Source: Nautilus pompilius
Lineage: Eukaryota; Mollusca; Cephalopoda; Nautilida; Nautilidae
DNA: 64,000 bases
Reading direction: 5' to 3'
Assembly (NCBI GenBank): GCA_018389105.1
Contig: JACATO010001558.1
Location: 1-64,000, forward strand
In this document: in pieces, positions 35,254 to 48,419 of the stretch
How the letters are laid out: the number at the start of each line of letters is the position of its first letter
Numbering within the stretch: the stretch's first letter is position 1
Made by a program: the position numbers and the translations under genes
Notes under the pieces: generated by a model
Databases searched by the model: none
What the model was told of the DNA's origin: nothing
What the model saw: the letters and a program-made list of their open reading frames with translations, nothing else

Positions 35254-38200
35254 CGCATAAATATATATATATTTGAATATAAATAGAGACGGGGAAAAGT
35301 GACAGATACTGCGTAGTTCAAAGATAGAGAGTTTTTGCTCTGGCATGGGCATGGAATCGTCCGCACCAACCAACTATTAAAGAGATAGTAAGAAAGTAAG
35401 TCCGTGATATCAGCACTCAACTTCTCCTTCCTGCTTTACCGTGAGCTACTTCCTCCTCCGCTTATCGGCGCGCAGGGAGTTCTAAAAAGTGGAAGGCGAG
35501 AAAGAAACCAGATACTGTAGACGGAAATAACGAATCAAAAGCGCACCGAAGTCGTCTTATCTTGTTTTTTAATGTAAGAAGTAAAGAAGCCGCGTTTATC
35601 TTTTTATATTAAAAAAAAATAATAATAATGAGAAATGGGGGGGGAGGAATCTATCGCTAACCGAATCAACTTCAACCCATACACACACACACAAAAGATA
35701 GGAGTCTTGTAAAATGATGATTAAGACAAGATGTCATGTGGGCAACGTGCCTGGACTATATTAGAGAAGCGATAACCAACCATCGACTTGACACCGAGTA
35801 ATGCATCTCTTTGAATAAAAAAATATCGCGTGAGGTCAATAACTGTCAGATAGGGGAGGTGGAATAAGAAAACGGGCTTGAAGACAGTTAGGGATTTTTA
35901 AATTAATTGTGCATTTGTTTCTTCAGTTCTAAATTAGCATTGATCTGTGTGCGCGCGGTATCCGAGATATTTGGGTGAATATTTTAAATTAAGGTGATGC
36001 GTTGCAATCATTTTCAGACGACTAACTTTTTATCAGTAACGTCCAAAGATGTCGACGTTTCAACTTTAAAAGCGTACATCAAGTTCTTTTCATTGAAAAA
36101 GAAGGGGAAAAAAACGCATTCGGGTTTACCAATCAGCCGCATCGAGCGACGGTTCACCAAGTTTTGTTTTTTTGTAGTTTTCAGACTCGGGTTCGGGTTC
36201 GTCACGTGTTAATCAGCTGCGCCACGTCGCTGTGACGTAGCGAAGCGGAAGTCCGTCGGGAAGCGCTTAGGCCGGTCGAGTCCTATGGCCGTTTGCAGCT
36301 TCAAGCCACAGTACCAACATGTAACGACGACGTGTTAAAAGTCGAATCCTCACCGTCCCAGCAACTACAACACATCGAGATCATCACTGGCCGTCCCGTA
36401 ACTCACCTCTGCAACATCCTTCTGGAGTTGATGCCTAACGTGCCTGCATATCCAAGAATTATTGTATATACCCCGCTCCATTCTGCAGGTTCACTTTACA
36501 CTGCGGTGTATACACCAAAAACCTGCACAGCATGGTACAGTCTTCCCTGTACCCGACAAGCAGATTTCTTTTGAAAGATGTACCGAGCAGATTCACGTTC
36601 AACTACAAACAGAAAAGTAGATTTAATGTTTGTTTATATTTTATACAAATGTATAAAAGGCTTGGTCCGACCCTACCTTGTATATCATACCTGGCTGCTC
36701 CGTTCCAGTCGGCTATACATAAATAGATTTTTACGTAAGTCGAGGCTTATGTAAGTCGGGGTATTCCTGTACTGGAATGCTAGAACGCATTTTCCACAAT
36801 TGCTCATGAATTAGATCGTTCAGAATAATTAGATGCTAGTTACGCCTCCTCGGGTTCGTGCAGACTGGAAGCAAGATCCTGCGTTTAAAATCAACAAGAG
36901 TTCCTTCGCAGATGTACCGCACTACAACCGTTGTTGTGAATTTTTCTCTCTCTCTCTCTCTCACCAGATACAAATAGGTTGTGACATTTGTAAAATGGCC
37001 GAGACGTCTGCCGATCTTGACGGCAAAAATCCGTTTGTTAACAAAGCTAGAAAGGGAAAGTAACGTTATTTTAAAAAGCCTCAGTATCGGGAAAGTTTCG
37101 AAGCCTTCAGCGGTAAATAATTCCTTTATCCCGTGCAGGTTCATGCGATGCGAGTCGAGGTGAAGGCTTCTAGATTCTTGTTCGTTAGTTAAACTGGTTT
37201 ACGTGTCTTCCCATCAGGCGGTGTGAAACAAGAGGAATCCATCGCAAATACCGAATCGACAGCGCAGTCGGGATAGTTTCAACTTTTCACGCTTGAATTG
37301 AGAATTATGAAGGATTTTACTGCATTGAATATTTTGTTGAGACAGAAATTAACCTGGGCCCCCACAAAGACTGATATACCTTCTTGGCATTTCTTTTTTA
37401 TTTTTTCTTTCTTTCTTTTCCTTAGCATATAAGAAGAATGGTAAAAGAATATACGTCTTCAAAGAAGTTTAACTGAAAACATACACTGAATTTAAAATAT
37501 GCTACGTTCAAGGTTAAAGTAAACCTTCATATTCAGTCAAACGAAAGAATATCGGTAAGCACTAATAAACCTACGTTTCGGTAAATCTTTTCCTCTCGCC
37601 ATCATCAGATTTAGTCCTGATGTGGAATAAAATTAATTTGCAGTAAGCGCTTCTACTCTTAAATTCCCAGCCAAAGTCGGAAGTGCCAGGCCCCTTATGG
37701 TTGGAAGACTGGCAAGGCCTCCTAGCGGACGGGCGCGGCGTTACGGATTCTTTACCGGAGTTGCTTCTTGCCGTAGACGGTCGGTGTAGGACACACCAAC
37801 AGCCATCGCTGCTCTCGGACTGCACAGGACGACCTGACAGGTCGCATATCTAGAAACCAGTTCGGTAGTACAACCCGAAAACAGAAACGTCGCTCGCACT
37901 TCAAAACTGTCCTTCTCAAGACTACGCCCTGATGATGATGGCGACAAAAAGGGATCTTCGAAACGTAAGGTGCCAGGTTAGTTCTGCTAATACTAATAAG
38001 GTGACGCGAAAACTCCTCGGTGAGCCCTAATTATTGTAAAAATTGGCACGAGGGGGAGCAACAGAACTGATTTACTTCTTATTATTATATAATCAAACTG
38101 TAGTTCTGTGAACATTACTATATTTTACATCACTTTACCCGTGTTGTCGTAAAAAATTAAAAGGTAACGAGAAGGAAAAAATATCAATTTTAGGTTGTCA

Positions 38201-38296
38201 ACAATTCGCGATTAGCTTTATACACAAAAGATACGAAAAATATTTAAAAACAAACAAAAATGTACAAAATTTTCTAAAAATTAAATTTAAGAAAAT
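35254..38296. other. Spacer, no gene recognised
   Basis: Includes a (TA)n patch at 35262-35271, a short CA repeat near 35680 and a CT tract at 36947-36961. A compact stretch at 36200-36270 combines CACGTG, two CACGTC/TGACGT-type sites and GCGGAAGT, which looks promoter-like but has no identified gene. Frames up to 102 codons show no motif. Confidence 0.35.
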
Positions 38297-40500
38297 TACA
38301 CAGGGCTGCAAAATTTTGGGTCACTGAAAATTGTCTGCACTGTTATAACTGATATTTATGTTGTTTGATGTGCTGATTTCAAATATGACCACTATTTGTC
38401 TCTATCGAGTAAGGTTTCATCCCAAAGTGAATCCGAAAATATGGGAAAAGAGATTATTAATACGCATTCTGGTGGAAACATTTGCAAAAAAAATTTTTTT
38501 TAATAGTTTCATTTACAAAATTATGGATAGAAAACCTTTCTCAACACTTACTCGCCTTTACCAGGTCCTCATATACTGACTTTTCCGTTTTCCCTCAAAG
38601 CTCCTTTTGGTACTTTTTCTCTTGTAGGCAGCTTGCGGCTCTTCTGTGTGCAGCATCCAACAGTAGTCCGTAATCATGTTGACTTTCCACTTACCCTGGT
38701 CTCGGTTCCATCTCCTTGATATCTTGATGAAATCTCTCCCCCTTCTCTTCACTAACAGCACCAAGATTTTGGGGAAGTAGTCTAAATGAGAATTCAGAAA
38801 GTGCACCTTCAAACTCATCGAACAACTCAATACTTGAAATTCATCAGCATGTTTTCCGCAATACCCTTAAAGTTGGGGTCTTTATAGTTCCCAAGGAATT
38901 TCTGTACAACTTCTTTGAAAGCTTTCCAGGCCTCTTTTTCAACTGTTTCCATTTTTGTTCCAAACACATCTTGATCATCTTTCAGAAGTTTCCGAATATC
39001 TGGACCGGCGAAAACACCTTCTTTCACTTTTGCCTCTGACAGTCCCGGAAAATTGTTGCGCAGGTATTCAAAACACTCTCCTTTTGTCAGAGCCTTTAAA
39101 ATTGTTTCATCAGTCCAAGTTTGATATGAAGTGGAGGCAGGAGGACTTTCCTTTGATCGACCAAACTTTCCCGTACTACATTTTTGCTTCCGGGTTCTAA
39201 TTCTACCCTACACGGCCACTCCTTTTTGATCCAGTGTTGGCCCCTATCCCGGCTGTCCCATTCACACAAGAAGCAGGGGTACTTGGTGTATCCTCCCTGC
39301 TGTCCAAGAAGCATGGAAATTACTTTTAGATCGCCGCATATCGTCCATCCATGATCCTTGTATTTCAGTTCGGTGAGAATTAAGGCTAAATTCTCGTAGC
39401 ATCCTTTCAGATACACAGAATGCCCTACTGGTACTGAAGCGTACTTGCTGCCATTGTGAAGAAGCACAGCTTTGAGGCTTCATTTTGACGAGTCAATAAA
39501 GAGCCTCCACTCGTTCACGTTATACTGTATGTTAAACCTCCATCAGTCCAGGAACATCGCTACAGTAAAGAAGGTTACCTTCTTTAGAAAAGTATGTAAC
39601 GAAATATTTTTCTCTATTTCTAAACCATGAGAAAGAGGTACCAAGGGCCATCAAGTTCTTTTCCTTTAACCTAGAGCCTAACAGTTCTGCTGCATCTTTA
39701 GGAAGACCCAAGTCTCTGACTAAGTCATACAATTCAAGCTGTGAAAACAGTTAGGGCTCGCTGCTGCCTGAAACATCGTGAAAGTCCTCATCAGAATCCT
39801 GACCTTCTTTTTCAGAGTCTTCAGGCGTCTTCTAGTTTTTCTGGGGGTAGAGGTACTGGTATCCCTGGGCCATGAGGTACAGGGCGTATTGTGGACGAGA
39901 GGTTGGATAGAAAATTTCTTTCTCATTTTTTAGATTGAACCCCTGTACATTACACAAACAAAAGTAACAGTCATCGCTGTGACTCCGGGGTTCCCTCCAG
40001 ATCATAGGGATCCCAAAACGGAAATACTCTTTCTTACCTTGAGACCAGTGTCGGAGTTCTTCCACACCAATAGAACACACTTCACGTGGGGTCCAGGACT
40101 TATCCTGGTCACCAAGCTTCACACCGAAATACGCATAATACACTTTCTCAACAAAGTCTGTGATGTTTCCTCACTACAAAGTTCCCACAAATGCAACAAA
40201 AGTCATCAGGTGCATTAAGACACCCACTTGCAGCCCTTTAGTACATTTATCACACTGGTTATGACAGAACCTTCTCACACAAAGATCTTATTGCAACCGA
40301 GTCCGAGTAGGGAGCGTGGAGAGGGGAAGCAAAAAGGGGTGAGTAAAAAAGAGTTTAAAAAAAATTAATTATAATTAGTTTTTTGTTCAGAAGTTTAATA
40401 CAGTGATTCTGGAGAAATTTAAATCGAAAATCTGAGTTTGTGTAAAAATGGTACCCGATGGGATTTTTTAAGTATCTTTGCTGAAAACAGCACCCTGAAA
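38297..40500 (-). mobile_element. Decayed multicopy transposon-like element, superfamily uncertain
   Basis: The minus strand holds a degenerate gene (38558-40143) of a protein type I recognise as highly repeated in many invertebrate genomes. The plus-strand edge CAGGGCTGCAAAATTTTGGG (38301-38320) could be one terminus. A weak counterpart, GCAGCACCCTG, may exist near 40485-40494 but is not convincing. Boundaries are approximate. The AT-rich leader at 40330-40500 probably belongs to the element. Confidence 0.6.
38558..40143 (-). pseudogene. Frameshifted transposase-like gene with Cys-pair motifs
   Basis: Five consecutive fragments on the minus strand form one ancestral protein. It begins MYYAYFGVKLGDQDKSWTPR (from 40143) and includes DDCYFCLCNV near 39970 and PCFLCEWDSRDRGQHW near 39250 (possible metal ligands), GDLKVISMLLGQQGG near 39300, and an EPQAAYKRKSTKRSF end near 38620. 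Acidic D/E in these blocks may be an RNase H-type catalytic set, which is inference. At least two in-frame stops (TAG at 39832-39834, TAA near 39753), a further TGA near 39487 and several one-base frameshifts (near 39534, 39097, 38837 and in the last segment) prevent translation. I know the family as repetitive in arthropods, cnidarians and other invertebrates but cannot assign it to a named superfamily. Confidence 0.75.
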
Positions 40501-43500
40501 TCTACAAGAACCAGCTGTTAGTTGTCGGACAGTTTTTCCATTGCAGGCCTCTGTTATTAAAGTATATATTATGATCCACAACCTAAAGAACAATTAAATT
40601 TTACCATAGAAAAAGCATTACATCGCAAGGGACATAAAATTCCTGTCTTTGTCCATTATAAGCGGAGAATCCATCTACCATCGTAGAAAACAAACGAAGT
40701 GGCGAGAACAGGCGCTAATCATTCAGGAGCCCATTATTAACAGGTAATCACGATACGTGGCAGCCGTATATGAGCTCACACTGGAACCCGATCAAAAAAA
40801 CAGTCCGTCCGTCGCAGTAGATCCATCGATACGTCCGGAAGATACCGACCGAAAATAATGAGGGTTAAATGGCAAGAAGAGCACCGATCGAAAAGTCCGT
40901 CAAGAGGCAAAGGTTTGACCCAAATAGCCTCCCTACCTTCCACCACGTGCTCTGCCGACTCCAGGTCGAGAATTACGGAATTTTTGCCCCTTTTTACTGA
41001 TTTTAAAAAAGGTTTTGCTTCCAAACCGCAGTATCATTTGCTAAACAACCCGCGTGTCGGTAAATGCGCTTTCTTCTCTCTACGTAAGCGAAATTGCTCA
41101 ACCCCCCAAAAAGTAAAGAAATAATCGTAAATGCGGTACCAAACCGATGCCAGTTTTCGGGTCAGCAGCATTAAAAAAATATATATATATAAATGCTAAC
41201 TCCGCCCCTCACAAACAAACCATGCTGCAGCCCTTCCCGAAACGTTATTTCCGTCGACTCTCGTTTCTAACGCAGCCCCCTCTTGTCAAGAAAACTTTTC
41301 CGAACGGGGAGAGATGTGCGCGGAAAACAAGCGAGTCGCCAAAATTGGGGGGGGTGGAGCCTCATTCCAGCCATAACTGGAATGTTCAAAGATATTAAAA
41401 CCAGTAGCTGCCACATTTCGATCGAACGCTGGAAACTCTGAAATCCAGCTTAATGATGCTCGAACATAAAAGGTGCATTCCGTTGACTTTAATCGGGTTA
41501 ACAAAACGGATATCTTGGAAAGAGAAAAGCATTAACATTCAGCGTCGATCGTATCGCTCTGGTATTGGAAAGTACGGGTTAGTTCATTCTTCCGTTATTG
41601 TTGTTTCTATCCCTCGCTTGGTGCTTTTGTTTCGGATTAAAGTTCTCTCTAAGCTGCAGCAACATTGCCGAATAAACGACATTTATCTACACGAAGAAGC
41701 TCGGAGAGGAGGCGAGTATAAAAACAAACAAACAAAACGGCAGTTTAAGTTCTCTAAGGGAAATCGAAGGTAGAAAACATTTTTAGAAACATTAAAGCCG
41801 ACTTGATAAAATAGCAGATTTGATTAAAATTCCTCTGGCAGTATTTTGGAAAGAAAACAAGACAAAATGTCTCTTGGGAGACGATGAAGGCGAAGCGCGA
41901 GAAGCGGTTAAAGAAATAAAGAAAAATCTTTGGCAACATTTGTTGGCGAAACACACCTTTCAATGAGTCGGGCAGATTAAGTTGTTACGTTTGGAAACCA
42001 AAAGAAGCCGTTGGTTTAAACGAAGGCGAGGCGAAGAATTAACGAGAATAAAAGGTCCGCCGATGAAGTGGCAAAACGGTTAGAGACGAAGCGGACCGCG
42101 CTGTTAACTTTTGTTGCTGCTCGTCGTTTTGCAAATTTGATGAAACAATTTTTGTTTGTTTGTTTTCTTTTCCTTGGTGAAATGAATGAGGAACGTTTTC
42201 CAGCAGGGTAATCGGTAATCGGACCAGGTATTGTAGTTTGGAAACAAATTACAGCGTGGAAGACTCATCGTTGGAATCATCGGCGCCATGTGGTAGATGA
42301 GCCCACCAGAGACGACTGGCAGCTCTTAATAACTGGAATTCACGAAAAGGTTTCTGTTGGCCAGCTGTTCGCAAAGCTTCGCTTGTAGACACGAAACCCC
42401 AAAAAGACTCGTTTAATGAACTTCTGTTTCGTCGGATTGCAATTTCTCAACACGAATCAGTCCGCTATCGGCATTTTTTAAACGTAACAGATATCGACCG
42501 CCTTCACTCCTTTATAAAGGAAAGTAGCTATTGTTCTGTTTCTTTATCTTTATGGCTCGTCTTCTTTCGGTAGTCGACTGAGTAAATAGACAAAAGACGA
42601 CGGCTGGAAACCGCGATATCACGCAGAGAATTTTAAAGAGCGTTTATTGACATGGCTTCTTAATCAAGGGCGATAGTGGCGCCCCCTTACCGGCAGACAA
42701 CTAAAAGCCCGCACGTCGACAACGCGGATTCCTAATACCGAGCTCAGGACTGCATTTTTTTTTCCTATTAGAATTAATTACTAGAAACGAACAATAGTTT
42801 TTTGTTTTTTTTAAATAAACACTGATTGTGAGAACTTTGGATGATTTAATAAATAGACGAACAGAGCTTTTTACCCTTGGTATCTTTGGAAATGAATTTT
42901 TTTAAAATTATTATTATTATTATTATTATTATTATTTATAATAAGAGAGAAAAAGATGCATGATTTTCAAGCGATTTCAATTTTAGTTAATGTGAAATAT
43001 GGGCGATCACCCTACGATTTGATTATAAGCTAAATGAAAAATGAACGTAAGCAAGGACTACGTCAGGATATAATAAAATGGCGCTGACGGACCATCAACG
43101 TGGAATACCGCGACGCTGATAGATGCTGTCTATTACTTAAACACCTTACTCTTAATTTTATTTATGTATCTATTGTATGCTCCTTCCCTTGCAGTAATGG
43201 TATCAATTTTAAGTTCAGAGACGAAAAGTTACAAATGAACTCTGCTTTTTTTAAAATGTATTTGTTTATTTTTCATTACTAACTGAAGAGTTCACAGAAA
43301 GGGGAGGAAAATCAAATATTTTTTTTTAAAAAAAACCTTTAGCCAATAAAAACAGTTATTTTCTAATAAAGTTTTTTTTTTTTCATGTATCTTTGATGTA
43401 CAAGGGGAGCCAGCATTTTCTGTTAACGATTATTAACTTGCTGTGGACCCTTAAATCAAATTATTAGCATGTAAACTTAATTAGTAACAATTATTCAAAG

Positions 43501-44842
43501 CCGGAAGCATTTGTCAGTCAGCAGACCCGGCGCCTCCGTGGTCAGATCGCCATTCCGAGCTGTCTGATATCGTTCTATTTTTGTGATAATAATAATAATA
43601 ATAACAACGACAACACAACAAAATAAAAAGATTCAGATCAACCAAAATCAGTTCAAGAAACCCGAGTTTTGTCGAGCGGTAATCGATAAGTATCGAAGTG
43701 GAAATGAACTACTGGTTTAACATGAAGGCTATTAGCCTTAATTACTTTTGCCGCACAGCAAATCAATGGGATATAGCTGAGGTCAAGGACAAAAGGTCAA
43801 GGACACGCCGGGGAGTCGGTTACATGGTGAAATAGTGCAAACTAAAATGCTCAAAGCGAATGCAACCAACAGATGAATTTGTTCTTCATTCCTGACAAAA
43901 AATGACTAGTTATGATTTCTGATCATCGTCTGTGTTCTATTCCATTAAATATCAGGAGGATATTTCTAAACGACACTTTGCAGCATCAGTATCAAGATTC
44001 AGAACAAGTTTCACTTTTACCAAATATGGAAAAAAATATATATATAACGGATTAGCTCCCTTTATTAATTATTATACGGGCGAGAGAGACAGACTCGGTT
44101 TATAATGTGTTTCATGTTGATCTCATCCTCCTCCTACGAGGCACCCGCTGTAACTTCAGTTACGTGATCGAAACAAGAAGCGGTCGATAAATAGCCACGA
44201 TCGCTCTCCACTGAGGATAACCGACGACCGATCTTCTTTCTGAAAGTCTCCTGGCTTTTCCCCCCTCGGGGGGGGCGCCACTCGTGACGTGGCACGCATA
44301 TCTTGTTACGTCAGCCCTTGACGTTCTGCGATCACATGGAAAAAACAACTCTCCGTGCCTCGCAGTATCAGCATAATCCTCTAAACTTTAATAAAACCTG
44401 ACCGGCACGCCTTTTATTTCCGTTTTAAATAACATTTACAAAATTTATCTTCGCCCCAACTTTCGCCTCCAGACGTAGATATTCTTCTGTCAGCGTTTTA
44501 GCATTTCTAAACGAGAATGGGTTTTCATTTAACCCCCTCCCCCCCCCTCTGATGAGAACGTTGCTGGGGTCGCAGTTGCCATCGATGATCGATGAAACTC
44601 GGAGCGTGCTAATCGACACGTGGATGACCAACGTGTCACTAACTGAGCGGGTGAGTTGTCCTTGCGCCCAATTTTCGGACAATAGCCAAAGCGCTGCGAC
44701 CTTGACCAAATGATCGAGTGCGCAAGGCATGCCGGGTATTCATTTACGAGATTTGCGTTTTAATCGTTACTTACAATATTACAACAAGTTCCTCTCTCTT
44801 TGAACGTTAACAAGTTCAGCAAACTAAAATTGCGCAGAATCT
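40501..44842. other. Spacer, no gene recognised
   Basis: Contains (ATT)n at 42907-42936, an (AAT)n tract near 43587-43602, T-runs at 42755 and 43370, and a tRNA-like CCTCCGTGGTCAGATCGCC phrase near 43533 that may be another SINE head. Frames of up to 106 codons (41453-41773 plus; 44425-44730 minus) show no motif. Confidence 0.35.
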
Positions 44843-44940
44843 AAGGTACGCCAAACAGAGCCATGCCTGACCGGGATTCGAACTCGGGCCCTCGTCCAAG
44901 ACAATCCAGTAGGCTGGTTATCGGCCGCCAGAAGTACGCA
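44843..44940 (-). mobile_element. tRNA-derived SINE (family B), minus orientation
   Basis: On the minus strand the B box GAGTTCGAATCCC (44885-44873) is followed by GGTCAGGCATGGCTCTGTTT and GGCGTA, the same body found at 7895-7933. Upstream (minus sense) is GGCGGCCGATAACCAGCCTA, the region where an A box would lie but only a weak match is visible. A related copy with a more diverged body occurs at 52380-52430. Confidence 0.65.
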
Positions 44941-45177
44941 AGTACTGAAGTCTATAGTTGCGTCTCCACAGGAAATCACTGCATCGAGCATCTTTAACAC
45001 AGATGCCCTGTGAATATTAACAGAACGTACAGTTGGCTTTATTATGTTAAACTAGTATTTTTACATCGCCACACATCATTGAAAAGCTCACCCTTTTGTT
45101 TAAAAACACGGGATTGCGCAATAGCTTTGTCTACTCAGAAAAGCAAACTTAAAATTCAACATCATCTTAAATAAAGG

Positions 45178-45262
45178 GGCCTGTGGCCCAGTCGGTCGGG
45201 ATAGCGGCAAAAGCCTTAGATGTACAGCTGAAGCCTTTAATACGGTTCGGACCACAGGGGTG
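45178..45262 (+). mobile_element. tRNA-like sequence, SINE head or tRNA relic
   Basis: TGTGGCCCAGTCGGTCGGGA (45182-45201) contains a good A box. ACGGTTCGGACCACAGG supplies a B-box-like segment one base shorter than consensus near 45242-45258. CCTGTGG at the start and CCACAGG at the end are complementary and could form an acceptor-like stem. The middle lacks a normal anticodon arm, so a functional tRNA is unlikely. Confidence 0.5.
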
Positions 45263-45884
45263 CTCTATATTATTTACATCTGTCGTGAACATCTGGAATT
45301 TTTAAGAAAAAAAAATTTTTAAAGAGACCCGGAGTCCTACCAACTTCAATACGAAACATCGGTCGTCGTACACACGAACAGAGGAGGATATAAAAAAAAA
45401 GAGAGTCAAATTGACTGCTTATAAATAAAACAAGAAAATTAAATTACCTCAAACGTGGCGGGGGTACAGCTACCTTAATCGCATACGGGATCACCATTTT
45501 TTTTTTCTTGACAGGACGAGCGACAGCGGGAAGAGTACCCTGCGAAATATCCGCTCAACTTCGGACCTTTTATTCATCTCGGACGGGGATGAACTAACTG
45601 ATGCGGCCACGAACACGAGAACTTCGTGCCAGGCTGAGGAAAAGTCGGTTCTGCTTTGTGTGTGTGCGTGGTTTTTTTGTTTTTTTTTTAATTTAAAGGC
45701 GCATTAACGAGAATTCGTGACTGGATCCTATGGCGCTGGAAAAGACTGCGTAAAGAACTGAGGGATAGAAGAAAACCGAAATAGGCCCCTCTTTATACGG
45801 CCAAAGATTCGTCGGGTTGTTTAGGAAGACGTCCATCGTCGGAGATGCAGGCAGAGAATGGTAGTTATCGATCAGATTATTCAA
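45263..45884. other. Spacer, nothing recognised
   Basis: AT-rich sequence with A-runs and T-runs (45306-45320, 45500-45509, 45673-45690) and a minus frame of 77 codons (45693-45926) without motif. Confidence 0.3.
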
Positions 45885-46640
45885 AGTGAAATTACAAAGG
45901 CGGAAATGCAAAGGGAAATGCTGCATACAAAATTACTCAAATTAACTTACATCGAGGAGGACAAAGGAAACTAGTTATACCGATAAATTACAAACGTGTA
46001 TCTATAACGCGAATTACAAAGAAATTCTATACACAAAATTACTCGAATTATAACGCGAAATACAAACAGAATTTTTGCACAAGAAAATTTTTTAAAAAAA
46101 AATTAAAATTTATTCCAGATACAAAAATAGCAATAATAATAATCAGAAAATTACAAAACTAAACTGGTCACGCGAAGTAGAAAAGCTTGCAGAATACAGT
46201 TATAACGCGGTTTTAAAACAGAACAGTAGTTATACCAAAAATGACTAAAATAAATTATGACACTAGATCGAACGGGAGAGTTATAATACAAAGTCACAAA
46301 AATGTATTTATAACAGCAGATACGAATAAAATGAATGAAACGCAAAAATTTGCAAAGGAAGAAATCAAAACGTCAAATACAGAGAGAGTGTCCAAAAAGT
46401 ACAAGAGTTGGCAATGATGACTGGATGCAGACACCGTTGTGATGCCTCAGACTCGCAACAATCATATTATACGGTCAGATACAAACTGAACAGCACATAA
46501 TTAGAATAAAAATCACAACGGTTATACCACGGAAATGCTATTATTGTCCGAGACACATACAAAACGGTTATATCACAAAATGCGAATAAAATACAACTGT
46601 AGCGCGATGTATACACAAGTATAATATTTACGCCATAGAT
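45885..46640. repeat. Degenerate AT-rich tandem repeat
   Basis: The phrase ACAAAATTACTC(A/G)AATTA occurs twice about 107 bases apart (near 45926 and 46033). TATAACGCGAA(T)TACAAA-type motifs recur (near 45992, 46051 and 46201 in changed form), followed by GTTATA(A/C)C phrases near 46230, 46279, 46520 and 46566. The pattern fits an old satellite or minisatellite whose units have drifted. Period and copy number are uncertain by eye. Confidence 0.5.
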
Positions 46641-48419
46641 AGTCTAATTAGCAGTACGGGGTGTCTAATGAAGAGACGTGTTCACGCTAGAGCGATCCTG
46701 TTCATCTCATGCATGGCTTCTTCGACCTAGACGAAAATCGAATTTCTCTTAAAGTTTTTGTTTTAATTTTTTTTTAATATTTCCCCTCTTTTGTTTTTCT
46801 TTCACATTTTTTTTTAAAGTTTGTTTTCTTTAAAAAAAAATATTTGAAGTTAATTATTCTTTCTCTTTTTTTTCTGTCCGTCCGTTCGAACGTGGGGTGG
46901 TGTGGTGCGTGTGTGTGTGTGTGTCTTTCCTTCTCCTGGTAGAGCTAACTAAGACACGTGACCGGTCCTAGTCGCGTTAGCGGTTAGTATAAGTTCTTCC
47001 TGGGCCCCCCACAGCGACATCTCTGCTCGCGGATGATAGCGAAATCGGCGGTTTTCCATCGAGCCCCGATTTTAGGGGTTTCTTTTTTATCTTTTATCTA
47101 TTGGCTCCCCGACCCCGCTCGCTGTTCGAGCTTGTTTCTAAGCTTTAGGGCCGAATAGATAAATAAGCTCCGTTCTTTACGCCACCCACTTCTGGTTGAA
47201 ATCGAAGAAGATGATCTCATTTCCAGCACTCAGACTCCACCTCCCTTTAAAAAGACTCTGCTTTCCGGAGCGCATCTGCGTTGCACTTAAATCGGTTTCA
47301 CTCCAGAAACAGAAGAGAAAAATTGGATTTCTTCGAAAATATACAGAATCGTATTAATTAATGTACTCGGTCTCCTTTTCTTGTTAAAAATTGCCACAGG
47401 AGGAAAGGCTAGTAAGGGTTAAATATATCAACATTGACAACAACAACAACAACAACAAAACACGGATGTATATTTTCAGAATAACTAAAAAAGGGTCGTT
47501 TCCAGTCGCCGTTACGCTGAGCATCGCGTTTGTAGCCATTAATGTCAACCTAGAAACAGGTGAAATAGATGGTATTTCTCTCCTTTTTTCCGCGGTTGAC
47601 TGCTTAAAAACGGGAAAACGTTCTAATAAATCAGTTTTTTAACCCTTTTCTATGATCCGGTGTCTTGAATTGAGAGTAGAGTGAGATGGCGCTAACGATA
47701 GACGGTTGTGATAATCAAAGTTTTAAACAGAATGTTTCCCTTTCCCGTTGGAGGTCACGAATAAATCGCGATGGCTTTCCGTCTCCTTGCAGCAATCAAG
47801 CTGAACTAGATGGATCGTCTTCACACACACGTTTCTAGCTGGTCCGGAACTCTTCATCAGGTAGGAGCCACGTGTCCAGGAACGAGGTTCGAAAGGTTTG
47901 GTGCGTGGGTAAATTGTCCCCAGGATACCTTTGAAATCACTTCCCGGTGAGAAATGAATAAATGAATTATCCCTTTATTTATTGACCCTGTGACCTTTCA
48001 AAGAACCCGAAACCAAAAAGCTCATTTTAAAAGTATGTTTGTTAATGCCTCACACGACATACACACAACCGGTGAAAGGAAAGGGAAGGGACCAGCGAGT
48101 AAAAGGTCAGTAGTTTGTTCTCAAGTCGGTAAGCGCTGTTCTCTGAGATCTATACATAGCGAGCGCCGGAAGAGCTATTCGCGGAATGTTATTGGTTGTT
48201 TTCTGGTGGTGAAGACAGTTTTCGGGTGTCTATCATCGCCCGGCAGCCCGAACCCTGGCGCTTTGCTCCATCGGGCGTCCAACAACGGCGAGCGGTGGAC
48301 AGACAGACATCCAGACATCACGCGATTTCGAGAACGCAAGTTCAATAACTACAATGGATCGGGCGAGAGCCGGCTTGCGGTAGGAAACCGCTCCCCCCAG
48401 TCGGGCCTCGTTCTGGCCG
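46641..48419. other. Spacer, no gene recognised
   Basis: Contains T-rich runs (46770-46870), a short (GT)n at 46908-46922 and (CAA)n at 47436-47459. A 151-codon plus frame (47990-48445) runs into the CpG-rich patch. It is basic and without a motif, so it is not called as a gene. Confidence 0.35.

Noticed and set aside
45178-45262. Functional tRNA gene
   Set aside because: An A box is present, but the B box is one base short and no normal anticodon arm can be drawn. A relic or SINE head is more likely.
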